Of a stretch of DNA of 64,000 nt, positions 26,448 through 35,281 are shown one piece after another. The translations under genes and the position numbers were made by a program. The notes under the pieces were generated by a model. The model ran no database searches. It was not told where the DNA came from and worked only from the letters and a program-made list of their open reading frames with translations. The DNA is from Saprospiraceae bacterium. GTDB lineage: Bacteria; Bacteroidota; Bacteroidia; Chitinophagales; Saprospiraceae. Location of the stretch: NCBI GenBank assembly GCA_013001595.1, contig JABDMH010000073.1, forward strand, positions 124,001-188,000, read 5' to 3'. Positions within the stretch are counted from its first letter, which is position 1; each line of letters opens with the position of its first letter.

Positions 26448-28990
26448 TTATTCCTATTCTATGTCTAAATATTGGCTTCAGTCAGGTACACTTTGACTTC
26501 TCATCTGAGATGAATGGTTTGGAGGGTTGGAGCGGCGACACCGCAGATTTCACGATCAACGTTTCGGAAGTATTACAACTGTCTGCCGATGGTGCTGGAG
26601 AGAGTGCCCTATTTCTTCCACTAGATGCCTTTCCGGCTACTTGGAAGCTGGATGTTCGTCTGGATTTTGATCCCTCTGCCAGTAATCGCCTTCGCCTCTA
26701 TTTAGTTATAGACGATGCAAATCTTACCAAAGCGAGCGGGTATTTCTTAGCCTTGGGAGCACAAGGAAATGCAGATGTTTGGTCCTTTTATCGAGTTCAA
26801 GATGGACAGCCTGAACGTCTGGGCTCCGGCAATCGAAATTTGGCTCAAAAGCCATCCATTTCTCTAGAGGTTCAATTGAAAAATGATGTATGGACCTTCT
26901 GGATTGATGATGTGCATGATTTTGAGATCACTGAGCCTCCACAAACACTAAACACAGCTAAATTTTGCATCGCCTGCAAGTACAGCGAAACTCGGAAGGA
27001 CAAATTTTTCTTCGACAACCTAACAATCTCACCTACTGAAATAGTGGATACTTTGCCACCTGAATTAGTAGCTATTGACGTCCTTGATGAGCGTTCACTA
27101 ACACTGCATTTTTCTGAAAGACTGGACTCCCTCGCAGCCACCATTCCTGCTCATTACGGGGTAGCTCCAGCACTAGGAAGCCTCATTGCAGTCCCCCTAT
27201 CACCCGATCATACCAGTGTCATGCTGACATTCGCCACCGGCTTTATCAATGGCCAGTCCTATCGACTAACTGTTCATGATTTGGAAGACGAGCATGGAAA
27301 CGAGATAGACACTCAAACTGTGTCTTTTGAATACCTATTGCCCCAAGAAATAGCCCCACACCAAGTCTTAATCAACGAGATTTACGACGATCCAACACCC
27401 TCACAAGGTATTCCTGAGTCTGAGTATATTGAAATATACATAGCTGGTTCTGTCACTGCCATTGATGCAAGTGAACTGATCATCCGCAAAGATGGAAGGG
27501 CATATCCGTTACCAAAGGCGGCACTGGTTGGTGAAAGCTACTATTTGCTCTGTAATGAAGACCATGTTGACGATCTATCTATCTACGGTGATGTATTGGG
27601 CGTGAAAGGATTTCCAACCTTGAGAAATAGTGGAAATGCGCTGACAATTGAAACAGTACAAGGTATATTGATACATACTGTGCAATACGATGACAGCTGG
27701 TTTGGTGAAGCAGCCAAAGAAGGTGGTGGATGGTCCCTGGAGCTGATAAACCCTAGAGATCCCTGTGCACTGAATGGAAATTGGGCAGGATCCATCAGCA
27801 TCATTGGCGGTACTCCTGGTGAACAAAACAGCATTTGGGATACGACCATATCGTCCACCCTTGCTTCGTTGCAATATCATGAGATTCCTTCTGCAACTCA
27901 ACTTAATCTGATATTTGATAAAAAACTTGGCGATATTCAACATACAGATTTCCACCTTACAGGAGGAGAAGCTGCAGTTGTCAATGCACAGATTTCCAGC
28001 ATCAATGCACACATCATTTCTCTGGAAGTAGCCCCAACCTTTTTAGCAGGAATTGACTACAGCATCAACATCAGTCAACTTAATGACTGTGAAAATCAAC
28101 CGATTTCCTATCCATCACTGCAGTTCAGATTGCCGGACAATGCAATGCCTGGTGATTTACTCATCAATGAAATCTTATTTAACCCTGTAGTGGGAGGCAG
28201 TGATTTCGTGGAAATCTACAACGGCTCTGACAAAACCATCAGGGCGGGAGATCTCTACATTGCAAATGTGCAGGGAACAGGTCAGTCTGTAGCACAATTG
28301 ATTTCAGATCAAGCCATTTTGCCGGGAGCTTATTTTGTAATCTCTGAGAATCCTGAAGACATCGTGAATAAATACACAGTGGAAGAGCCCCAAAACCTAA
28401 TGAAAAATGACCTGCCCGCGTTAGATGATGATGCAGGAAATGTGACATTATATACGGTCATACATGGAGAGGCTGTGGTTATTGATGTAATGGACTACGA
28501 CAAGTCATTTCACACCAGTCTACTGAAGAAACAAGATGGTGTCAGTTTAGAACGGATCAGCACTGAAGCTGCAGGCAACAACCAACATAATTGGCACAGT
28601 GCTGCTGCTTCCGTAGGCCATGCTACGCCCACTGCTTCCAATAGCCAACAGGTAATTGCAAGTCTTGGTGAGCAACACTTTGAGCTTATTGAGAAGGTGT
28701 TTTCTCCGGATGGAGATGGGTTTCAGGATGTACTTGCCATCTCCTACCAGTTTCTTCAAGCAGGCACTTTTGCCACCACCAAAATCTTTGATTCAAGTGG
28801 AAGACTGACCAAAGTACTCACCAATAACCTCTCACTGGCCACCAATGGATTGATTACATGGGATGGCACAGATGAAGATGGTAGGAAGTCAAACATAGGC
28901 ATCTACACGATCTTGCTCGAGGCTTTCAATCTGCAAGGCACAAAGATCCGTTGGAAGGAGACCTGTGTAATGGCAGGCAGATTGAACTAG
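26360..28990 (+). CDS. Secreted lamin-tail-domain protein with Ig-like and FlgD-like C-terminal domain
   Basis: An 876-residue exported protein. A signal peptide precedes a concanavalin/laminin-G-like N-terminal sandwich (about 45-225, FDFSSEMNGLEGWSGD). Next come a Big_5-type Ig-like domain (about 233-325), a first lamin-tail domain (from about 333, VLINEIYDDPTPSQG), a second Ig-like segment and a second lamin-tail domain (from about 596, LLINEILFNPVVGGSDFVEIYN). The C-terminal 95 residues (FSPDGDGFQDVL ... YTILLEAFNLQG) are FlgD-Ig/gliding-CTD-like, as in T9SS-exported proteins. A role on the cell surface is inferred. The start could be 26360 (basic N-region) or 26426; both leave a hydrophobic leader encoded in repeat copy B. 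Confidence 0.85.
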   Translation: MSLFKKKGPQRQVQISISVFLVMLQWILFVIPILCLNIGFSQVHFDFSSEMNGLEGWSGDTADFTINVSEVLQLSADGAGESALFLPLDAFPATWKLDVRLDFDPSASNRLRLYLVIDDANLTKASGYFLALGAQGNADVWSFYRVQDGQPERLGSGNRNLAQKPSISLEVQLKNDVWTFWIDDVHDFEITEPPQTLNTAKFCIACKYSETRKDKFFFDNLTISPTEIVDTLPPELVAIDVLDERSLTLHFSERLDSLAATIPAHYGVAPALGSLIAVPLSPDHTSVMLTFATGFINGQSYRLTVHDLEDEHGNEIDTQTVSFEYLLPQEIAPHQVLINEIYDDPTPSQGIPESEYIEIYIAGSVTAIDASELIIRKDGRAYPLPKAALVGESYYLLCNEDHVDDLSIYGDVLGVKGFPTLRNSGNALTIETVQGILIHTVQYDDSWFGEAAKEGGGWSLELINPRDPCALNGNWAGSISIIGGTPGEQNSIWDTTISSTLASLQYHEIPSATQLNLIFDKKLGDIQHTDFHLTGGEAAVVNAQISSINAHIISLEVAPTFLAGIDYSINISQLNDCENQPISYPSLQFRLPDNAMPGDLLINEILFNPVVGGSDFVEIYNGSDKTIRAGDLYIANVQGTGQSVAQLISDQAILPGAYFVISENPEDIVNKYTVEEPQNLMKNDLPALDDDAGNVTLYTVIHGEAVVIDVMDYDKSFHTSLLKKQDGVSLERISTEAAGNNQHNWHSAAASVGHATPTASNSQQVIASLGEQHFELIEKVFSPDGDGFQDVLAISYQFLQAGTFATTKIFDSSGRLTKVLTNNLSLATNGLITWDGTDEDGRKSNIGIYTILLEAFNLQGTKIRWKETCVMAGRLN

Positions 28991-29046
28991 CACTCAAACA
29001 GGATTCCGCAGAATTATACAACTTTAACGAAGTATCTTTACTAGCT

Positions 29047-30000
29047 ATGCTGCAGCGGCTTTTTCGTCATCCCCTGGTAAACGGAATGCTGGTCATAGGA
29101 ATGATCGGCCTGGCCCTACTTTGTATTGTCAAGATTCCGGATGTAGTCTTGCTAAAACGTATAGCCAGCCATGCCATACAGATCATGCTACTATTTGTTG
29201 CTGCTGGCCTCTTTTTTCTATTCGCTAATCAGCAGAGACTACTCTTTATAGCCTTTGGCTGCGCAGGGGCTCTATGTCTGCATTTTAAATATGTAGGCAA
29301 TATTAGCCTCGCACTTCCGGTCAAGACATCTGAAAAAAGCATCACGATTTTACACACCAATACCGATGATTTTTCTGATGATTGGCATTCAGTGATCAAC
29401 ACCATCATCGGGACCGATGCGGATGTAGTTAGTTTCATCGAAGTTACGCCTAATTGGGCCCAATTACTATTGAAAGTGCTTGATGAATATTATCCTCACC
29501 ATGCACTCATTACCAGAATTGATCCCTTTGGTACCGCCATTTTTTCACGGTATCCAGTCGTACATAGAGATACGGTTGTATATGAGAACTTACCTAATCT
29601 CAGTGCCGCTATCAAGATTGACAACAAGAAATTCATTAAGGTTTTTAGCTCAAATTCTAATCCACCACTCTTTCGCAGTTCTTTCGAAAAGTTGAGAAAC
29701 CAACTGGATGTGATGGCAAAGGCCATCTCCTCGTCAAGCCATCCAGTGATCACCGCCGGCAACTACAATTTGGATCAATTCTCCGATGAACTCCAAGACT
29801 TTCGAGCAGAGGCCAAACTCGAAGATAGTCGGAAGACCATGTCACCATCTATAAATCCCCCAACGAATCATCTATTCCATACCAGAGATTTGGAATGTCT
29901 GCGGTTTTTCAACGTGTATGACGAAAAATCGAATCGGCTGGGCATCATGGGAGAGTATCAATTCAAAAGCGATGACCAAGCTACCGCACAAGGAGGTTAA
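29047..30000 (+). CDS. Membrane-anchored endonuclease/exonuclease/phosphatase-fold protein, probably catalytically dead
   Basis: I start at the ATG at 29047 (317 residues); the longer TTG-initiated frame overlaps the preceding gene. Three hydrophobic segments (about 12-30, 41-60 and 64-82) are followed by an EEP domain (about 97-307). The fold is recognisable from ITILHTNT, VVSFIEVTP, GTAIFSRYPV and GNYNLDQFSD. Asn105 and Glu132 of the metal site are present. However, the usual HxHPP-type motif reads NSNPP, GDxN reads GNYN (Asn239), the next DH reads NH (Asn274) and the final DH reads NR. It therefore looks like a pseudoenzyme. The dgkA gene overlaps its 3' end, which suggests a role in envelope lipid biology. 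Confidence 0.75.
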   Translation: MLQRLFRHPLVNGMLVIGMIGLALLCIVKIPDVVLLKRIASHAIQIMLLFVAAGLFFLFANQQRLLFIAFGCAGALCLHFKYVGNISLALPVKTSEKSITILHTNTDDFSDDWHSVINTIIGTDADVVSFIEVTPNWAQLLLKVLDEYYPHHALITRIDPFGTAIFSRYPVVHRDTVVYENLPNLSAAIKIDNKKFIKVFSSNSNPPLFRSSFEKLRNQLDVMAKAISSSSHPVITAGNYNLDQFSDELQDFRAEAKLEDSRKTMSPSINPPTNHLFHTRDLECLRFFNVYDEKSNRLGIMGEYQFKSDDQATAQGG

Positions 30001-30352
30001 TCGATTTGTGGCCGCTGCCAATGGCTTGAAGGAATTCTTCGCACGTGACAGTCATGCGAGACTGCATGCCATCGCCGCTCTTGCAGCCATGGCAATGGGC
30101 TTTATCCTCCGCATCGAAGCATGGGAATGGGCCGCCATCATATTTTGCATTGTATTGATCATTTGCTTTGAAATGCTCAATACAGCCATTGAAGTAATGT
30201 GTGATTTTCTGGAACCGGGCTATAGTAAACCCATAAAAATTATAAAGGATCTGGCTGCTGGAGCCGTATTGGCATCGGCTCTGGGAAGCATAATTGTCGC
30301 TGGCCTCATTTTTTTACCCAAAATAACTGAGGCCTTGTTTCATTTAGAATAG
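29972..30352 (+). CDS. dgkA: Diacylglycerol/undecaprenol kinase family protein
   Basis: A 126-residue trimeric-type integral membrane kinase. The start is the ATG at 29972, which overlaps the preceding gene by 29 bp. It has the conserved RFVAAANGLKEFFARDSHARLHA amphipathic surface helix (only part of which is membrane-embedded) followed by three transmembrane helices, and the active-site motif FEMLNTAIEVMCDF with the essential Glu and Asn. In Gram-negative bacteria the family phosphorylates diacylglycerol or undecaprenol, recycling lipid intermediates. The overlap suggests coupled translation with the EEP-fold gene. Confidence 0.92.
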   Translation: MTKLPHKEVNRFVAAANGLKEFFARDSHARLHAIAALAAMAMGFILRIEAWEWAAIIFCIVLIICFEMLNTAIEVMCDFLEPGYSKPIKIIKDLAAGAVLASALGSIIVAGLIFLPKITEALFHLE

Positions 30353-30556
30353 TTCCATTACTTCCTGTGCAGTGGCGTGAAAGATAGGCCTTTGCAGTCA
30401 AGATCTTTCTAGCAAGCTTTTTGCTCTACTCAAGAAAGCATGTTTAAGACATTCTTAAGCCTTCGGTTAAAGTCTGTTTAAACACCTTGCCTTGCAGTCG
30501 TAGATGGCGTAATTTCATACATAGATGTAACGATTGAATCCAGCGTAAAACCAATA

Positions 30557-31099
30557 ATGATGAATCGATTCCTTCAATTCCTGACAATTTTATCTGTCAC
30601 TGCCCTTGTGTCTTGCAGTCCAAATTATAAGCCATTCACAGTAGATCTACAAGACTCCTACAATTGGTCAGAAGACGAACTCAAAAAAATCCAATTCTAT
30701 CTATCGCAAGAGATAGTCTTGCAGAGAAACTTATCTAAGGGAGAATCGGTCATTGAGGGTGGCAAGATCCAAGTACGTGAAGGTCGTCGAATTGAAGAAA
30801 TCAGAATTCCAGAGGGGACTCCCGGTGTACTTATGTTTATGCCAAAACCAAATCGATTGGCCATCAGTTTTGAGCGTGGCAAGGACAGATTTCTAATCTT
30901 TGGTCCACACCCAAAGCGTGACGGAACCTATGTTTTGCTGGGATCAGACTGGGATAGAAGATCAGGTGAGGTGACCTACCGAGGCAAGAAATATCGGACC
31001 TCTTCGCAAAGTGCCTATGCAGCACTGCTGGTAGATTTGGAACGGGTTAGTAAGGTTTCTTTAGCCCGCCATACGGCCAAAGGTAGAACTGTACGTTGA
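30557..31099 (+). CDS. Predicted lipoprotein of unknown function
   Basis: A 180-residue protein with a clear type II signal (MMNRFLQFLTILSVTALVSC, lipid on Cys20). The mature part is beta-rich and basic, with KIQVREGRRIEEIRIPEGTPGVL, a phrase FERGKDRFLIFGPHP and the strand GTYVLLGSDWDRRSGEVTYRGKKYR. I recognise no named family; such lipoproteins are usually listed as conserved hypothetical in Bacteroidota. It stands alone between the dgkA gene and the convergent pcm gene, and a dispersed repeat follows it. Confidence 0.75.
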   Translation: MMNRFLQFLTILSVTALVSCSPNYKPFTVDLQDSYNWSEDELKKIQFYLSQEIVLQRNLSKGESVIEGGKIQVREGRRIEEIRIPEGTPGVLMFMPKPNRLAISFERGKDRFLIFGPHPKRDGTYVLLGSDWDRRSGEVTYRGKKYRTSSQSAYAALLVDLERVSKVSLARHTAKGRTVR

Positions 31100-31111
31100 G
31101 CGCCAGAAGAC

Positions 31112-31238
31112 TTCTAGTGGACTGAAACATTCAGATGAGTAGTATCAATTGGAATTATTTTGTGGTAGATCAAAGAAGCAATAACGCGCATAGCCTTAGC
31201 TAAGTAAGGATATTGATGATGAAGAGCTGGTGCAAAAG
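31112..31238. repeat. Dispersed intergenic repeat, copy 1
   Basis: This stretch aligns with 54770-54926. Shared blocks in the same order are TTCTAGTGGACTGA, ATTATTTT, GATCAAAGAAG, CATAGCCTTAGCTA and GATGATGAAGAGCTGGTG, each with one or two changes in the other copy. A small hairpin (CCTTA ... TAAGG at 31194-31209) sits where copy 2 carries a 12-bp stem-loop. It lies between convergent genes (lipoprotein and pcm). Confidence 0.6.
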
Positions 31239-31276
31239 AAACCAATTGATCTGCTTAATTTGGGTGTTACATTCCA

Positions 31277-32053
31277 CTATGCATCATCGTCATGAACGCC
31301 CTTTAATAGGGGCACAAACTTAAATAGGTCCAGCTTCTGTGTATCAAAGGTCTTTTCTCCAGTTCTTTGAATGCGATACATCACTTGTACTTTATCGCCT
31401 ACAGGTATGACCAAAATACCACCGACTGCAAGTTGTTCCTTTAGATGGGAGGGAACACGATCGGCAGCGGCCGTGACCAAAATCTTGTCGAAGGGTGCAA
31501 ATCGCGGCAAACCTTCTGAACCATCCTTCAAAAATAAACGGATCGTCTCATAGCCCATTTCTTTCAGCAGCTTCTTAGTTCTTTTATAGAGCGTAGGTTG
31601 CCGTTCTACAGAATATACTTTGGCACCCATTTCTGCAAGTACAGCTGCTTGATATCCCGAGCCAGTGCCTACCTCCAGCACTTTGTCCTTGGCCTTTAGC
31701 TCTAATAGTGCAGTTTGATATGCCACTGTATATGGTTGGGAGATGGTCTGATCACTTCCGATCGGAAAAGCAGCATCCTTATATGCCCAATCTGCAAATG
31801 CAGGGTCGAGAAAGAAATGCCTCGGAATGGTACCGATTGCATCCAATATCCGCTGATCTTCAATGCCTTTTTCCTTGAGGATCGCCACCAATTTCTTGCG
31901 TAATCCTTTATGTCGATAACTGTCGGTCAATGTAGCAGCTGAACTGGTGAAAATTAAAGATAGAATAAACCATGGGACACCCACAGCATAAACATAGAAC
32001 TCGATTGTATCTAGTCGACTTCGATTTCTAAGGAAACATCCTTCCAATGCCAT
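31277..32053 (-). CDS. pcm: Protein-L-isoaspartate O-methyltransferase, with a possible export signal
   Basis: PCMT methylates isoaspartyl residues in aged proteins using S-adenosylmethionine. The SAM motif EVGTGSGYQAAVLAEMG and the DRVPSHLKEQLAVGG and IPRHFFLDPAF segments are typical. From the ATG at 32053 the protein has 258 residues. Its first 42 residues contain a hydrophobic segment (VPWFILSLIFTSSAATL) with a plausible cleavage site, so the enzyme may be periplasmic. A TTG immediately before DSYRHKGLRKKL would give a cytosolic enzyme of about 216 residues; no internal ATG exists. I favour the ATG but cannot exclude the short form. Confidence 0.88.
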   Translation of the reverse strand: MALEGCFLRNRSRLDTIEFYVYAVGVPWFILSLIFTSSAATLTDSYRHKGLRKKLVAILKEKGIEDQRILDAIGTIPRHFFLDPAFADWAYKDAAFPIGSDQTISQPYTVAYQTALLELKAKDKVLEVGTGSGYQAAVLAEMGAKVYSVERQPTLYKRTKKLLKEMGYETIRLFLKDGSEGLPRFAPFDKILVTAAADRVPSHLKEQLAVGGILVIPVGDKVQVMYRIQRTGEKTFDTQKLDLFKFVPLLKGVHDDDA

Positions 32054-32469
32054 GATTTTATTGCTGTTTTCGGGCTAAAGTTCTTATAGTATTTTGGATA
32101 TACCAGATAATCAACCTCCGATTGATTTTCTCCAATGATTGGCGTAAATTAATAGTTACGTAGTATCTTGTGTGGTACGAAATGTCTAAGGATTGCACTC
32201 TGCTACATATCTATTGTACTATTAATGACGGCAATTGGATGCTCATGGGAGGATGGGGAAATAATTAGGGAAATACATAAGATAAATTGCAGTGATTTAC
32301 TAGCCATATCCAAACTGCTATCTTTCTTGACTAGACTAGGCGCCCATGGAGCCCCTCGATCGGGACAGTTTTATCCGGAGGTCGGAGCTGCCTTGCAAAT
32401 TGACTTTTAGTCCGGATAAGTTAGATTGGTTTTAGCAAAAAGTACTTATGAAACCATCCATCGCACACA
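32054..32469. other. 416-bp gap between pcm and tadA with no supported gene
   Basis: An 80-codon frame (32168-32410, TTG start) encodes a short hydrophobic leader ending TAIGCS, which resembles a lipobox, but its remainder has no recognisable features and the start is poor, so I do not call it. A 9-bp perfect inverted repeat (TTATCCGGA at 32371-32379 and TCCGGATAA at 32411-32419) spans its stop. Nothing else is seen. Confidence 0.5.
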
Positions 32470-32916
32470 CTACATGCGTTTAGCAGCAAAGAAACCGCTT
32501 AGCAGGTCTGCGCAGGCATCGTGACACACGCCATACTCCAACTTTGTAGATGGATGCAGGAGCACCTTACCATGATTCATAAATCCTTTTTTGTCATCAC
32601 TGGCACCGTAGACCAGCCTGCCCATCCGCGACCAGTACAAGGCACCCGCACACATAATGCAGGGCTCTAAGGTGACAAACATGGTACACTCCCACAAAAA
32701 TTTTGATCCTAGATGTGCGGCAGCTGCTGTAATGGCCAGCAACTCGGCATGGGCTGTTGCATCCTGCAATTTTTCGGTTTGATTGTAGGCCCTGGCTATG
32801 ATTTTCTGATCACAAACCACAATGGCCCCTACCGGCACCTCATCCTCTTGAAGCGCCTTGTGCGCTTCTTTGATGGCTTGATCCATGAAATAGGTGTCAG
32901 ACAATACAGAAAGCAT
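32470..32916 (-). CDS. tadA: tRNA adenosine(34) deaminase TadA
   Basis: TadA converts the wobble adenosine of tRNA-Arg(ACG) to inosine. The 148-residue protein has the zinc deaminase signature: His56-Ala-Glu58 in TAHAELLAI and Cys86 and Cys89 in TLEPCIMCAGAL, with the proton-shuttling Glu58 in place. The helix DTYFMDQAIKEAHKALQEDEVPVGAI at the N-terminus is typical of the family. It is a stand-alone gene divergent from guaB. Confidence 0.94.
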   Translation of the reverse strand: MLSVLSDTYFMDQAIKEAHKALQEDEVPVGAIVVCDQKIIARAYNQTEKLQDATAHAELLAITAAAAHLGSKFLWECTMFVTLEPCIMCAGALYWSRMGRLVYGASDDKKGFMNHGKVLLHPSTKLEYGVCHDACADLLSGFFAAKRM

Positions 32917-33136
32917 GCTGTGATGTTATGGCCGTGAAATTATATTTTTTTGCTGGATGCTGAATGTCATCCGAGCCCTTTGTTGACTTTTGCTTGTTCT
33001 CGATCTCTAAAAGTAGAGCCATTACTAGTCCCTGTTGCTTCTTTTGCGACTTGGGAAGTAGGAAAAAATACGGGCTTCCTGCATGCATCCGCCACACATT
33101 GCACAGCATTTAATTCATAAATAATTACTTTTGCGC

Positions 33137-34624
33137 ATGGAATTACAATACTCATCTTCAGAAAAATTTCTCGATACGGCTTTAACCTTTGATGACGTGC
33201 TTCTGGTTCCTGCCGAATCAGAAGTATTGCCTCGGTCCGTATCCGTTAAAACGAAACTCACACGCGACCTTACCCTCAATGTACCCATAGTTTCTGCCGC
33301 CATGGATACAGTAACGGAGAAGGCTCTGGCCATTGCTATGGCTCGCCAGGGAGGCCTAGGAATAGTGCATAAAAACATGACTATTGAAGCCCAGGCAGCC
33401 CAGGTGCGCAGCGTCAAACGCTCTGAGAGCGGTATGATCATAGATCCCGTCACCCTGGAGGTAGAAGCCACGGTAGGAGATGCCATGAACCTCATGAGTA
33501 CCCATAAAATTGGTGGCATACCAATCATAACCAAGGACAATGTCTTGGTAGGTATCTTGACAAATAGAGATTTAAGATTTGAAACGGAGCCCAATAAATC
33601 TGTGGTGGATCTTATGACCAAAGAAAACCTGATTACGGTTCCGGCAGGTACTACCCTTGACAAGGCAACACAAATTTTACAGGCACACAAGATTGAGAAA
33701 TTGCCCGTAGTAGATAGCAATCGTCGGGTGATCGGCTTGATTACCTACAAGGACATCATGAAACTGAAGGATTATCCTGATGCCTGTAAAGATGAATTTG
33801 GTCGATTGGTGGTAGGTGCAGCGGTGGGTGTCACCGGAGATACCATGGACCGACTGGATGCACTGAGTGCAGTGGCAGTTGATGTCGTATGCGTAGATAC
33901 CGCCCATGGGCATCACATAGATGTGCTCAATATGATCAAAAAGATTCGTGCTGCATTTCCTGACCTCCAACTGATCGGTGGAAATGTAGCGACGGGAGCG
34001 GGTGCTAAAGCGCTGGCAGATGCCGGTGTAGATGGGGTAAAGGTGGGTGTTGGCCCGGGGAGCATCTGTACTACACGCGTGGTGGCCGGTGTAGGTGTTC
34101 CACAGCTTTCCGCCATTCATGCCGCAGCAAGCAGTCTGGCCGGAACCGGAATTCCCATCATCGGTGATGGTGGTATACGCTTTACGGGTGATATTGTCAA
34201 AGCAATCGCAGCAGGAGCAAGCACCATAATGGCAGGATCACTCTTTGCCGGTGTAGAGGAAGCCCCTGGGGAAACGATCATCTATGAGGGTAGAAAGTTT
34301 AAGATTTATCGTGGTATGGGATCGATCAGTGCCATGCAGAAAGGATCAAAAGATCGATACTTTCAAGATGTGGAAGACGACATCAAAAAGCTCGTGCCCG
34401 AGGGAATCGAAGGTAGGGTGCCATTTAAAGGGACCGTAGCTGAGGTCATGGTCCAATATCTAGGTGGATTGCGGGCAGGTATGGGCTACTGCGGTGCCCC
34501 TGACATCAACGCCCTTCAACAAGCTAAATTCGTACGAATTTCCAGTGCGGGTATCGTCGAGAGTCATCCACACAATATTAGAATCACCAAGGAGGCCCCT
34601 AATTATTCTCCTAGAAGGTTTTAA
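33137..34624 (+). CDS. guaB: IMP dehydrogenase
   Basis: GuaB oxidises IMP to XMP with NAD+, the committed step of GMP synthesis. I start at the ATG at 33137 (495 residues), two codons after the TTG that opens the frame. The TIM barrel is interrupted by a Bateman module of two CBS domains (about 98-215). The catalytic Cys lies in [15 protein letters not shown] near residue 310 and the flap in [20 protein letters not shown]. Length and motifs are normal. The bases TACTTTTG at 33126-33133 match a -7 element but would leave almost no leader. A DNA glycosylase gene follows after 16 bp. Confidence 0.97.
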   Translation: MELQYSSSEKFLDTALTFDDVLLVPAESEVLPRSVSVKTKLTRDLTLNVPIVSAAMDTVTEKALAIAMARQGGLGIVHKNMTIEAQAAQVRSVKRSESGMIIDPVTLEVEATVGDAMNLMSTHKIGGIPIITKDNVLVGILTNRDLRFETEPNKSVVDLMTKENLITVPAGTTLDKATQILQAHKIEKLPVVDSNRRVIGLITYKDIMKLKDYPDACKDEFGRLVVGAAVGVTGDTMDRLDALSAVAVDVVCVDTAHGHHIDVLNMIKKIRAAFPDLQLIGGNVATGAGAKALADAGVDGVKVGVGPGSICTTRVVAGVGVPQLSAIHAAASSLAGTGIPIIGDGGIRFTGDIVKAIAAGASTIMAGSLFAGVEEAPGETIIYEGRKFKIYRGMGSISAMQKGSKDRYFQDVEDDIKKLVPEGIEGRVPFKGTVAEVMVQYLGGLRAGMGYCGAPDINALQQAKFVRISSAGIVESHPHNIRITKEAPNYSPRRF

Positions 34625-34640
34625 GCCGACCCTCAACCGT

Positions 34641-35264
34641 ATGAAGGACAATGGTATGGGCAGGGTTTTGTCAGCGGATTTCTTCATGCAAGATGATGTC
34701 TTGGCCATCAGTCAAGCGCTGCTGGGAAAACACCTCTATTCAAAGGTCGGAGGTGTGACTACTTCCGGTATAATCGTGGAAACAGAAGCTTACCGAGCTC
34801 CAGAAGATAAAGCCTCGCATGCTTACGGAAATCGACGTACTAAACGCACCGCTACAATGTTCCTACCTGGCGGTATCTGCTACGTATATCTCTGCTATGG
34901 CATCCATCACTTGTTTAATGTAGTCACGGGGGCAGCTGAAAAAGCACATGCCATATTGATTCGAGCCCTAGAACCATGTGTCGGGATCGAGGTGATGCAG
35001 TCAAGAAGACAGCAGCACAGGAAACCTGACGAGCTGACCTCTGGGCCTGGCAAACTAAGTCAGGCGTTGGACATAACTATGCAACAAAATGGTCAACTTC
35101 TCGATGGATCGCAGCATATTTGGATCGAAGACCACGGACAGGTAATTGATCCGGAACACATAATAAGGAGTCCCCGTGTGGGCGTTGATTATGCAGAAGA
35201 ATGCGCAGCTTGGAATTGGCGGTTTAGAATAAAGGATAACTCCTGGACCAGTAAACCAGATTAG
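34641..35264 (+). CDS. DNA-3-methyladenine glycosylase (AAG/MPG family)
   Basis: A 207-residue base-excision repair enzyme that removes alkylated purines. The start is the ATG at 34641; an earlier in-frame ATG at 34464 lies deep inside guaB. The AAG fold is visible from VETEAYRAPEDKASHAYGNRR, which holds the catalytic Glu, through TATMFLPGGICYVYLCYGIHH, LIRALEP and the LTSGPGKLSQALDI nucleotide-flipping region. All active-site motifs are present. It lies between guaB and the T9SS plug gene with gaps of 16 and 17 bp, so the three are probably co-transcribed without an obvious functional link. Confidence 0.94.
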   Translation: MKDNGMGRVLSADFFMQDDVLAISQALLGKHLYSKVGGVTTSGIIVETEAYRAPEDKASHAYGNRRTKRTATMFLPGGICYVYLCYGIHHLFNVVTGAAEKAHAILIRALEPCVGIEVMQSRRQQHRKPDELTSGPGKLSQALDITMQQNGQLLDGSQHIWIEDHGQVIDPEHIIRSPRVGVDYAEECAAWNWRFRIKDNSWTSKPD

Positions 35265-35281
35265 ATCTGTAAATTGAACAA

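Noticed and set aside
32168-32410. 80-codon frame with a short hydrophobic leader and a lipobox-like TAIGCS.
   Set aside because: It starts with TTG, has no recognised domain, and its second half reads like random coding. I mention it but do not call a gene.
34464-34640. N-terminal extension of the DNA glycosylase into guaB.
   Set aside because: The extra 59 residues are read in another frame of guaB and lack features; the ATG at 34641 gives the normal length.
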